Assembly: GCF_015356825.1 (NCBI RefSeq)
Contig: NZ_JAACYW010000033.1
Location: 1-62,505 of the forward strand
Length of the DNA: 62,505 nt
Reading direction: 5' to 3'
Origin: Catenulispora rubra
GTDB lineage: Bacteria; Actinomycetota; Actinomycetes; Streptomycetales; Catenulisporaceae
Part shown: positions 25,801 to 32,834 of the stretch, piece after piece
Layout of the letters: every line of letters starts with the position of its first letter
Numbering within the stretch: the stretch's first letter is position 1
The notes under the pieces: model-generated
What the model was told of the DNA's origin: nothing
The model's input: only the letters and a program-made list of their open reading frames with translations
Database searches by the model: none
Position numbers and translations under genes: made by a program

Positions 25801-26184
25801 GTTGTAGTGCACGTCGATGGCGTTGGCGGCGCTGGACAGCGTGAACTGCACGTACTGGCCGGACCCGGTCAGCTGCACGGCCTCCCGGCCGGAGGCCTCG
25901 CTGGCGACGGTGCCCTGGGCGAAGCTGGGGCCGAGCAGGGAGCCGGTGTTGGTCGAGGCCTCGGCCTCGTACTCGGTGAACGGCAGGCTCACGCCGGTGC
26001 CGCTGGGCACGCTGAAGGGGGACTGGGCCCAGTACGGCGGCGTGCCGGGGCCGTTCATGGCGTGCGCGGGCCCGGCGCCGACCAGCAGGGTCATGCCGGC
26101 GACGGCGCTCGCCGCGGCCGTGGCCAGCGCGGTCAGCCGTCTGCGCAGGGGTGGGGCGGAGATGCGGTGTCCGATGACACTCAT
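22864..26184 (-). CDS. Secreted modular GH87-type alpha-1,3-glucanase (mycodextranase/mutanase)
   Basis: This 1106-residue exported glycoside hydrolase should cut alpha-1,3-glucan, as in fungal cell walls, or mixed-linkage nigeran. After a signal peptide (to about residue 42) comes a CBM6/35-like module (TEYEAEASTNTGS). A right-handed parallel beta-helix follows (about 190-560) with GADPTGAADSSNAFNTAI and many Asn-rich turns. The putative catalytic aspartates are Asp370 (DADGLN) and Asp393/Asp394 (GDDGLA); their spacing of 23 and 24 residues equals that I recall for the GH87 alpha-1,3-glucanase of Paenibacillus (1045, 1068, 1069). The C-terminus alternates choice-of-anchor-type domains (SLNFGDVNSGS, SVSFGNQAVGS) with two F5/8 discoidin-type sugar-binding domains (about 725-850 and 965-1106). 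ATG 26184 follows GGAGG with 4 bases of spacing. Confidence 0.88.
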   Translation of the reverse strand: MSVIGHRISAPPLRRRLTALATAAASAVAGMTLLVGAGPAHAMNGPGTPPYWAQSPFSVPSGTGVSLPFTEYEAEASTNTGSLLGPSFAQGTVASEASGREAVQLTGSGQYVQFTLSSAANAIDVHYNLNQGASGSLSVYVNGTKQSKELSLTSAYSYISTGGITGSKTHKFFDDARMMFGQTLPQGTVVKLQVDSTDTAVPYTIDVADFWNAPAAATQPSGSISVTSEGADPTGAADSSNAFNTAITAANNANTSVWIPPGTYLVNNAIQTQKATIAGAGNWYSQIKTNMFIHNSSSVSGPVNLSGFAILGNTVGRHDDSSANGIDGSLGSGFTVNGLWIQDTNVGFWLQYGNSNGTVENSVIESTDADGLNFNGNATNNTVKNNFIRGTGDDGLAIWSYPTADSGITFSNNTIVAPTLANGIADYGGSNNTISNNVIADDNALGSGLAISNEAFLQPFSPLSGTITVSGNYLIRAGAYNPNWSHVMGAVQFDPYNSDFSNVTINYSGGAILDSPYEAFEIVGGDGTGHLANGLNISNVNVQNTGTTVFQAETGGAASVSGVTASGIGVAGTYNNSYPGNVAGAYTFNLGSGNSGWSTTPVLTTFPDPVQPGALHATPSSLNFGDVNSGSTSAPQSVTINNPGTSAAALSGISATGPFTQTNNCGGSLAAGASCTAQVTFKPTTGGNATGTLTVSTSAPGGPLSVALSGRGITSSTNLAQGQPATASSTQTSFVASNVTDGNTSSYWESQDGAGYPQTITVDLGSTQPIGSTTLNLPPSSAWNTRTETLSVLGSTDGTNYSQIVGSAGYTFNPSSGNTVTIALPSGTSARYVRLSFTANTGWSAAQLSEFQIFPGGSSTGNPSALTASPSSVSFGNQAVGSTSGAQTVTVTNPGSVAAAVSSVGVTGPFAQTNNCGSSLAAGASCAVQVTFTPTASGAANGTLSVASNAPSSPLTVALSGTGTTSGNANLALNQPATASGTTQNYGPANAVDGNTSSYWESTDNAFPQWFQVDLGASHSVSRVVMDLPPSSAWGTRTQTILIQGSTDGTNYTTLAPSAGYTFDPGTGNTASATFTAANVRYVKLTFTANTGWPAGQLSELEVFSQ

Positions 26185-26241
26185 GCGTCCTCCAGGGCGA
26201 TTGGTGGATGTGCCTTGTGGGGTGGATCGCACGGCACATCG

Positions 26242-26267
26242 TTGCAAGGGCGACAGGTGATTGCAAG
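26242..26267 (-). promoter_or_regulatory. MalR-like direct repeat upstream of the alpha-glucanase
   Basis: Read on the glucanase strand, CTTGCAA occurs twice (26242-26248 and 26261-26267 on the plus strand as TTGCAAG) at exactly 19 bp, about two helical turns. In Streptomyces, TGCAAG/CTTGCA repeats are known targets of the LacI-type maltose regulator at alpha-amylase promoters. A related regulator could link this gene to alpha-glucan sensing. No such regulator lies in the window. Confidence 0.5.
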
Positions 26268-26615
26268 ACTCTGACAGCTCCACGAAATATCACGTTCATT
26301 CAACGGAACTCGTGGATCATCGAGTGGAAACGCTGGCCTGCGGGGAGAACGGCGGTCGGGCGCCGGGGCGATGGCGGGCTCGGTGTTCGACCCGGCGATG
26401 AAACAAAGCCCGGGCGCCGAGCGGGGCGCTGCGTGACAGGCCCGCGAGGGGGTCCCCGGCGGTCACGCGAGGGCGTCTCGGCTGGGGCTACTTGCCGAAC
26501 TGCTCGCCACGAACTATTTTCGCGGCCACCAGTGACCACCGCCGACGCCAGCCCACCGCCGACGCCAGCCCACCACCGAAGACAGACGACCCCCACAGCC
26601 GGCGAGGAGCCGCGC
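26268..26615. other. Gene-free divergent intergenic region
   Basis: Between the glucanase regulatory repeats and the APC permease I see no convincing gene. About 26285-26330 is AT-richer (AATATCACGTTCATTCAACG) and could hold the glucanase promoter. 26520-26600 is Pro/Ala-coding-like low complexity with two direct copies of GCCGACGCCAGCCCACC. The permease ribosome binding site GAGGAG lies near 26604-26609. Confidence 0.5.
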
Positions 26616-28097
26616 ATGTCCGTAGTCTCGCCGCCGCCTCCCGTCCGGGCCCGGCTGGAGCAGCAGCGCCTGCGCGGCGGCGCTTTGGGGCTGCTGGACA
26701 TCGCCGGGTCGACGATGGCCAACATCGGGCCGGCGATGAGCTTCTACTTCAGCTTCGGGTTCCTGGCCACGGCCTCCGGCGTCGCCTCGCCGCTGACGAT
26801 CATCGCGGCCGGCGTCGCCGTCGCGCTGCTGGGGAACACGCTGGCGCAGTTCTCGCGTGCGCATCCCTCCGCGGGCAGCTTCATCACCTTTGTCGGGACC
26901 ACGTTCGGCGGTGCGAGCGCCGTGGCGACCGCGCTGCTGGCCGCGCTCGGCTACATCATCGGGATCTCGGCGGTGATCGCGGTGTCCGGCGGGTTCCTGG
27001 CCACCACGCTGGAGTTCTACGCGGGGTGGAGTCCGCCGTGGGTGGTGTGGACGCTGGTACTGACCGCGGCCTCGGCGGCGCTGATCGTGCGCGGGATCGT
27101 GCTGTCGACGAAGGTCGCAGGGTTCTTCTTCGCGGTCGAGTTGGTCATGCTGCTCGTGGTGTCGGTCGCGGCGATCGTCAAGCACGGCGGCCATCTGTCG
27201 GCGGCGCCGTTTCTGCCCAGCCACATCAAGGGCGGGATGTCGGGGCTTGCTGAGGGTTTCCCGCTGGCGGTGTACCTGTTCATCGGGTGGGAGAACTCGG
27301 CGGCGCTGGCCGAGGAGAGCGAGAATCCGCGGCGGGACGTGGGGCGTGCGGTGTTCTCCTCGGTCGCGGTGATGTCGCTGAGCTACGTGCTGTTCGCGTA
27401 CGCGACGGTCACCGGGTTCGGATACGACGTGCACAAGGTCGGTGCGGCGGACGTGCCGTTCATCGTGGTGGCACGCGGGACGCTGGGGGTTCTGGCGTTC
27501 CTGGCGTACCTCGCGGGGCTCACCTCGACGGTCGGCTCGCTCATTGCCGGCGCCAACTCGCAGACCCGGCTGCTGTTCAACGCCGGGCGGGAGCGGCTGT
27601 TCCCGGCGTTCCTGGGGTACGTGCACCCGACGCGGCGCACGCCGACGAACGCCATCCTCACGTTCATCGCCGCCGCGTTGGTGATCATCGGCGGCTGGGG
27701 GCTGGGGCACCTGATCGGAGGCGGCGGGGGAGCAGGGCACGGGGGACCGATGGACGCCACCGTGTTCTTCGCCGAGGCCTCGTCGATGGGATCGATCCTG
27801 ATCCTGCTGGTGTACCTGGCGGCGAACGTCGCGCTGCCGTTCTACTACCGCAGGTACCGGCCCACGGAGTTCCGGGTGGTACGGCACGTCGTGCTGCCGG
27901 CGCTCGGCGCGGCGGTGATCGTCGTGCCGCTGTACTTCCTGGTGAAGCCGGGGCAGCCCGCGCCGTACAGTTGGTTCCCGTATGTCTCGCTCGCCCTGCT
28001 GGTCGCCTCGGTGGCGTACGCGGTCGTGCTGACGCGGCGCGACCCGGCGCTGGGCGAGCGGGTCGGGGCGGTCGTCGCCGACGGTTATGAGGAATGA
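26616..28097 (+). CDS. APC superfamily amino acid permease (copy 1)
   Basis: This 493-residue protein has about 12-14 membrane helices and the amino acid/polyamine/organocation permease signatures. Helix 1 has the broken-helix motif STMANIGPAMSFYFSFGF (residues 31-48), and GWENSAALAEESENPRRDVG (about 223-242) is the conserved loop after helix 6. It should be a proton-coupled or exchange-type importer of an amino acid or amine. A paralog at 32835-34310 matches it along its full length at high identity, with the main difference a Gly-rich loop here (GGGGGAGHGG). ATG 26616 follows GAGGAG. A GntR gene starts 55 bp after its stop and may control one or both copies. Confidence 0.88.
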   Translation: MSVVSPPPPVRARLEQQRLRGGALGLLDIAGSTMANIGPAMSFYFSFGFLATASGVASPLTIIAAGVAVALLGNTLAQFSRAHPSAGSFITFVGTTFGGASAVATALLAALGYIIGISAVIAVSGGFLATTLEFYAGWSPPWVVWTLVLTAASAALIVRGIVLSTKVAGFFFAVELVMLLVVSVAAIVKHGGHLSAAPFLPSHIKGGMSGLAEGFPLAVYLFIGWENSAALAEESENPRRDVGRAVFSSVAVMSLSYVLFAYATVTGFGYDVHKVGAADVPFIVVARGTLGVLAFLAYLAGLTSTVGSLIAGANSQTRLLFNAGRERLFPAFLGYVHPTRRTPTNAILTFIAAALVIIGGWGLGHLIGGGGGAGHGGPMDATVFFAEASSMGSILILLVYLAANVALPFYYRRYRPTEFRVVRHVVLPALGAAVIVVPLYFLVKPGQPAPYSWFPYVSLALLVASVAYAVVLTRRDPALGERVGAVVADGYEE

Positions 28098-28139
28098 GTG
28101 AGCGTTTCGACCTGCGCGGCTACCGCTCGCCCCGCGATT

Positions 28140-28145
28140 TAGAGT
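28140..28145 (+). promoter_or_regulatory. Leaderless -10 (TAGAGT) with small palindrome TAGAGTGTCTA
   Basis: TAGAGT is followed by 7 bases and then GTG 28153. The -10 is itself part of the palindrome TAGA-GTG-TCTA (28140-28150), a possible GntR autoregulatory site. Confidence 0.4.
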
Positions 28146-28152
28146 GTCTAGC

Positions 28153-28878
28153 GTGGCGAACTCTGCGGGTAAGTTCGGGCCCTACCCGGCGCCGGCCTCG
28201 GCGGCGCCGGCCCGCGGCGCGACCACCGCCCGGCTCCCGGTCCGGCAGCAGACCGGCGCCGAGCTGATCCGCTCCCGGATAGCACTGCGGGTGCGACTCG
28301 GGGTGCTCGCTCCCGGCGAGCGCCTGCCGGACACCGGCGTCATCGCCGAGGAACTCGGCATGAGCGAGATGACGGTGCGCCGCGCCCTGGAGACGATGTG
28401 CCAGGACGGCCTGCTGGACCGCCGGCGCGGGCGCGTCGGCGGCACGTTCGTCGCGTCGAACTGGGACGAGATCGCCGCGGCCTTCCGCGACGAGGAGCAG
28501 GCGGCGTCACTGGAGGACTTCCATCTGCTGCTGGAGTGCGGGCTGGTCGCGCGCTCGGCGGACGAGCTGCCGCCGGACTGGGATTCCGGGCTGCTGGCCG
28601 TGGTCGACGAGATGAACGCCGCGGACGACCATGCGGAGCTGCTGCGCTTGGAGACGTGCTTCCATCTCGGGTTGGCCGAGGCGCTGGGGAACGGGATGGC
28701 CGGCGAGGAAGTGGCGGATCTGCTCGGGCGGCTGTGTTTGTTGGCGGCGGTGCCGGCGGCGGAGCTGCTGCAGGAGCGGAACAAGCATCATGCTGATTTG
28801 CTCGCCGCGCTGGAGCTGGGGCGGTTGGACGCTGCGGTGGGGGCGGTGAAGGCGCATAGCGGGGCAGGCGGGGTCTAA
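28153..28878 (+). CDS. GntR-family transcriptional regulator (FadR/FCD-like)
   Basis: This regulator of about 241 residues has a winged helix of GntR type (RSRIALRVRLGVLAPGERLP and MSEMTVRRALETMCQDGLL, about residues 40-100) and an all-helical C-terminal domain of FadR/FCD type (LEDFHLLLECGLVARSA ... LETCFHLGLAEALG). Metal- or carboxylate-sensing residues of FCD domains cannot be assigned with certainty. The start is unclear: GTG 28144 and GTG 28153 are in frame, and TAGAGT 7 bases before the latter favours a leaderless start there. The APC permease genes on either side are likely targets. Its stop overlaps by 4 bases with that of the convergent WD40 gene. Confidence 0.85.
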   Translation: MANSAGKFGPYPAPASAAPARGATTARLPVRQQTGAELIRSRIALRVRLGVLAPGERLPDTGVIAEELGMSEMTVRRALETMCQDGLLDRRRGRVGGTFVASNWDEIAAAFRDEEQAASLEDFHLLLECGLVARSADELPPDWDSGLLAVVDEMNAADDHAELLRLETCFHLGLAEALGNGMAGEEVADLLGRLCLLAAVPAAELLQERNKHHADLLAALELGRLDAAVGAVKAHSGAGGV

Positions 28879-31280
28879 CCTCCCGCCGGCGCCCACACGA
28901 CGTCATCCGTCGCCGGCAAGGTGGTGACGGTCTGCGCGCCGTGCACCAACGTTGTCGAGGTCATGGTCGCCGTCCGGCTGTAAACGTCCACCGTGCCGAC
29001 GCGCTGGGCCACCCAGCCGTCCGGTCCATAGTCGGCCTGCAGGATGCCGGTGCCGATGCTGACCCAGTGCCCTGACTGAAGTCGGCACACGATCGGCGCG
29101 ATGCTCGCCGAGGCTGAGGCCGAGGCTGAGGCCGAGGGGCTCGGGGTGGGCTGGTTCGGTATGGCGCCCGGGCAGCTCGACGCGTTCGGCGTCAGCGACG
29201 CGTACGCGGTGCCCGACGTATCGAACCAGAGTCCTTCGGTCCAGTATCCGTATGGGCCGCCGCCGGTCGGCACCTGCGGCAGGGCGACCGCGCCGGTGGT
29301 GGCGTCCACGACGACGGCGGTCTCCATGCCGCCGCACGCGCCGGCCCTGAGGTACTGCGAGAAGGCCAGCCGGCGGCCGGTGGGGTCGCTGCCGTAGAGG
29401 CGCAGGGCGCCGTCGATCTGGCTCTGAGTCTGGGGTGTCGAGCGGCTGAGGTCTGCGTTGCCCAGTTCGGTCGCCTGGAACTCGGCGTTGACGCGGTACA
29501 GCACTTGGGGTCCGCCCCCGTCGCTCCCGCCCGCGTTCCCGTACGAGACCACGAGTCCGGTCGGCGAGACCGCCCCCAGCAGCAGGAAGTCGGTGTCGAT
29601 TCCGATGGAGGGGATGCCGGTGACCGGCCGGGACGCGGGTGCGCCGAGACCGGAGGCCGGGAACACGATCAGGCGCGGCGTCGCAGTGCCCTGCTGGCCC
29701 CCGGCGTCCGCGGCGGCCACCGAGGCCGCGTGCCCGCCGACGAACGCGATGCCGGCGCAGCCCGGGCAGCCGAAGACCCGCAGGACATGGGACGCGGGCT
29801 GGAACACCTCGACCGCGTCCGAGGTCAGCCAGGCCAGCTGGGTCCCGTCCGGCGACCACACCAGGTCGGTGACCGGGTGATCGCCGGCGAGGGCGGGCGC
29901 CAGGCTGGACGGGGCGTCGTCGCCGCAGCGCAGATACACCGCGGAGCCGACCGAGTAGGCCAGCGCGGGACTCGTCGCGCTCTTGGCGCTCTCGGTATTC
30001 CCGGTGTTCCCGGCGCACGGGGTGGGCACGAGGCGCTCGATGCTGTAAATGCTCCACAGCTCGATGAGGCTGGTGTTCGCGGCACCGCCGGATCCCGTCA
30101 AGGCCGGCTCCGGCGTGGTCAGGGCCAGGAACCGGCCGTTCGGGCTGAACGCGATCGAGGACACCGCGGTACCGGCCTGCGGGTAGAGGAAGGCAGCCGT
30201 CTTCCGGGTGTGCGGATCCAGCAACGCGAGGCCTTCGTCTTCGTTGGCCACCGCCATCAGGTTGCCGGCCGGGCTGAACGTGCCCAGGTAGTTGTTCCGG
30301 TTGCTGTCGGACAGGTTCACTCCCAGCTCGGTGAAGGTCTCGGTCGACGAGTCCCACAGCCAGGCCGCGGGGTAGGTGACTGGATAGTTGCTGGTGGTGT
30401 CCGCGCTGGAGCCGAACGACGGGTACTCGGTGATCTGCCCGGCGAGAAGGAGATGCGATCCGTCGGAGTCGAACGATGCCGAGGACACGTAGGCGTTCAG
30501 GCCTGTGGTCCCGTTCGGCAGCGTCGGGACGATCGTGAGGGTCCTGGTGATCCGCATCGAGCGGACATCCCAGAGCTTGGCCACGCCGTTGTTGTCGGCC
30601 ACCGCCAGGGTCGTGCCGTTGCCGGAGTAGGTCACGAACCGGGCGTCTCCCCCGAACTCGGCTTGGTCGTCCGCGACGTAGACCGAGGCGTGGGTCGCCG
30701 TGTCCATCAGCACGAAGTTCTTCAGGCCGGCGACGGCCAAGGTCTTTCCGTCTGGGCTGTACGCGAGGCTTCGCACTCCGTTGGTGGTCAGCGGGAAGGA
30801 GCCGGTCACCGTGCGCGTGGCGGGATCCACGAACCCGATCTCGGTGACTTCTTCTCGGGCCTCCGTCTGCTGGTAGCCCACGGCGAGGGTCCGGCCGTCG
30901 GGGCTGAACGCCAGGGCGAGGGCGTTGATGGGCTGTGGGTTTTGAGGGGCGGGTTCCAGCGTCGCGCTCACCGTGCCGGTGGCGGCATCGCGTAGTTCGA
31001 CCTTGTCGTTGTTCAGGATGTCGGCCAGCGTCTTGCCGTCCGGGCTGTAGGTCAGGGCGGCGACCGTGCCGTTGGCGGTGGCCCGGGCGACAGTGCTCGG
31101 CGAGATCGTCGTCGACACCGCGGCCACGGTGGCCGGTTTCTCGCTGCCCGAAGCAGGCCCGGACGTCCCGCGTCCCGCGGAGTGGCCGGTGACGACGATG
31201 GCGACGGCTGCGGCCGCGAGGGCGACGACGGTCAGGCCCGCGGCCAGAGTCCGCCCTCTTAACCCACTGATACGCACCAT
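28875..31280 (-). CDS. Membrane-anchored or exported WD40 beta-propeller protein
   Basis: This 801-residue protein has one N-terminal hydrophobic helix (TLAAGLTVVALAAAAVAIVV, residues 10-29) that is either an uncleaved anchor or a signal peptide, so the rest is extracytoplasmic. WD40-type blades are plain: LTYSPDGKTLADIL, LAFSPDGRTLAVGY, LAYSPDGKTLAVAG, IAFSPNGRFLALTT and LVWSPDGTQLAWLT. They may form two propellers. A Ser/Ala tract (SPSASASASASAS) lies near residue 720. No catalytic motif is seen; the role is probably binding or sensing. ATG 31280 follows GAGGGGA. It lies 11 bp downstream of, and on the same strand as, the HTH-like membrane protein gene, so the two are almost certainly one operon. 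Confidence 0.8.
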   Translation of the reverse strand: MVRISGLRGRTLAAGLTVVALAAAAVAIVVTGHSAGRGTSGPASGSEKPATVAAVSTTISPSTVARATANGTVAALTYSPDGKTLADILNNDKVELRDAATGTVSATLEPAPQNPQPINALALAFSPDGRTLAVGYQQTEAREEVTEIGFVDPATRTVTGSFPLTTNGVRSLAYSPDGKTLAVAGLKNFVLMDTATHASVYVADDQAEFGGDARFVTYSGNGTTLAVADNNGVAKLWDVRSMRITRTLTIVPTLPNGTTGLNAYVSSASFDSDGSHLLLAGQITEYPSFGSSADTTSNYPVTYPAAWLWDSSTETFTELGVNLSDSNRNNYLGTFSPAGNLMAVANEDEGLALLDPHTRKTAAFLYPQAGTAVSSIAFSPNGRFLALTTPEPALTGSGGAANTSLIELWSIYSIERLVPTPCAGNTGNTESAKSATSPALAYSVGSAVYLRCGDDAPSSLAPALAGDHPVTDLVWSPDGTQLAWLTSDAVEVFQPASHVLRVFGCPGCAGIAFVGGHAASVAAADAGGQQGTATPRLIVFPASGLGAPASRPVTGIPSIGIDTDFLLLGAVSPTGLVVSYGNAGGSDGGGPQVLYRVNAEFQATELGNADLSRSTPQTQSQIDGALRLYGSDPTGRRLAFSQYLRAGACGGMETAVVVDATTGAVALPQVPTGGGPYGYWTEGLWFDTSGTAYASLTPNASSCPGAIPNQPTPSPSASASASASASIAPIVCRLQSGHWVSIGTGILQADYGPDGWVAQRVGTVDVYSRTATMTSTTLVHGAQTVTTLPATDDVVWAPAGG

Positions 31281-31291
31281 GGCGGTTCCCC

Positions 31292-32443
31292 TCAATGAGC
31301 CCAGTCCGCCGGGAAGGTCGGCGACGTCACCCGGGTGAAGGTCGTGCCGTAGACGCCGCCGGTGTACCAGGGCAGGCCGGCCGAGCCGACGATGTGGAAG
31401 TCCCGGCCGTTGTCCGTCAGCACCTCCGAGGCCTCATGGCCGTCCGTCTGCCAGCTCACCTTGACGTCGAAGGTGCAGTCGCAGCCGGAATCGCGGACGG
31501 CAAGCAGCAGGACCGCCGGGTTGGTGTTGGTGACGTAGTAGTACTGCGGCGGACCGCCCGCCGAGTTCTGCCCGCCGCCGGGGGAGAACGGCACGGTCAC
31601 CGGTGCTGCGGAGTCGAGGTCCGTCTCGTACTGGCTGACCGTCCCGCTGCCCTGGCCGCCGAGCGCGAGGATCCCGATCACGCCGGTCGTGACGTTAGGT
31701 TTCCGGCTGCGCATGATGACCTGTGGCGCGCTGACGGTGATCGCGTCGATCCCGGTGGTCTGCAACGGGATCTCCACGATGGCCACGCCGGCCGGGGTCA
31801 GACTTGTCCGGTGCGTCACGGCCGCCGTCAGGTCGGCCGCCGACCCCGGCACGTAGTAGCCGACGGAAGACGTGACGACGGCCACGCGGCAGCACCACCC
31901 GGCGGTCGCCTCGAGAGTCTCCGGCGCCGGCTTGGCCGGCGAAGACGGTGCCGCGTGGTCGGAGCCGGTGCTGGACGAGGTGTGCCAGAACTTCTGCGAC
32001 AAGAGCGAGTCGCCGGGCGCGACCATGGCGACGACGAGGTTCCCTAATGCCGTCATCACGAGCACACCCGTGGCGGTGCGCAGCGCGATCCGCATTCTGC
32101 GGCTCCGCGTCGGTACCGGGTTGCCGTCGGCGTCCCTCTTGGTGCGCTTGGCGGTGAGCAGCCGTCGCCATTCCTCTTCATCGGGCGGCACATTGCCTTG
32201 CCCCGACAGATTCGTCAGTGCCTTGGCCACGCGCATCAGTCTCTGGATATCTTCGGGTTTGCGCGTTCCGTCGAACCAGGCTTCGAATTCCTCTTCCGGA
32301 ACTTCGGATGCGACGGCGAGCAGCGAGCGATCATAAGGCGTCGGCGCGCTCCTGAGATGATCGATCGCCTGGCTCTCGAGCTGCTGTAGGGAATCGGTGA
32401 ACTCGGACGTCTTCGCGCCGACCCGGCCGCGCCAGTGGATCAC
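31292..32443 (-). CDS. Single-pass membrane protein with HTH-like cytoplasmic domain and beta-rich external domain
   Basis: This 383-residue protein has three parts. Residues 1-115 are soluble and helical, with RSLLAVASEVPEEEFEAWFD ... DEEEWRRLLTAKR. This resembles the XRE-like N-terminus of actinobacterial STAND/WD40 regulators (helix-turn-helix followed by a W-rich helix), although the match is weak. One membrane helix follows (TATGVLVMTALGNLVVAMVA, about 122-141). The remaining 240 residues would be outside, with CC and CDC cysteine motifs (GWCCRVAVV, SGCDCTFDV) and a mainly beta character. GTG 32443 follows a GGGGGGA tract. It heads an operon with the WD40 protein gene. I infer a transmembrane sensor-regulator whose partner is the propeller. 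Confidence 0.7.
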   Translation of the reverse strand: MIHWRGRVGAKTSEFTDSLQQLESQAIDHLRSAPTPYDRSLLAVASEVPEEEFEAWFDGTRKPEDIQRLMRVAKALTNLSGQGNVPPDEEEWRRLLTAKRTKRDADGNPVPTRSRRMRIALRTATGVLVMTALGNLVVAMVAPGDSLLSQKFWHTSSSTGSDHAAPSSPAKPAPETLEATAGWCCRVAVVTSSVGYYVPGSAADLTAAVTHRTSLTPAGVAIVEIPLQTTGIDAITVSAPQVIMRSRKPNVTTGVIGILALGGQGSGTVSQYETDLDSAAPVTVPFSPGGGQNSAGGPPQYYYVTNTNPAVLLLAVRDSGCDCTFDVKVSWQTDGHEASEVLTDNGRDFHIVGSAGLPWYTGGVYGTTFTRVTSPTFPADWAH

Positions 32444-32834
32444 TGTCCCCCCTCGAGACGTGTCTTCCACACATTACTCGGGTCCAGTGTGGGGCAATAG
32501 TGATTCCATTTCTGCGGTCGATGTTTTTTTGTGACAAAGGGTGATCGGTTGTCTGGCGGGCATCTTTTCGGCGACAATGCCGTGCGATGGTGATGACACG
32601 TCGTTGAAGCACCATCGCCCGGTCTTGGCGGTCCGCCCGCTGCCGATTCGCCCCGCGCGGCCCGCCGAGCCCTTGCCCGGCGCCGGAAGCTGCCCGCACG
32701 CGACCCGGCGCCGCCGATATTTGCTCACGCCGACCCATTACCCCTTGTTTATCTGCTCCCTGTGAGCTAATTTCTCGGCAAGACCGCGGCCCCGCTCTGA
32801 ATCCCCCTCATCCGCCTGCCGTCGAGGAGCAGCC
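32444..32834. other. Divergent intergenic region with an AT-rich core
   Basis: This 391-bp gap separates the HTH-like membrane protein gene (minus) from APC permease copy 2 (plus). It contains the most AT-rich stretch nearby (about 32490-32545, with a run of seven T followed by GTGACAAAG) and no convincing gene. Promoters for both directions should lie here, but I cannot assign -35/-10 pairs with confidence. GAGGAGC before 32835 is the permease ribosome binding site. Confidence 0.5.
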
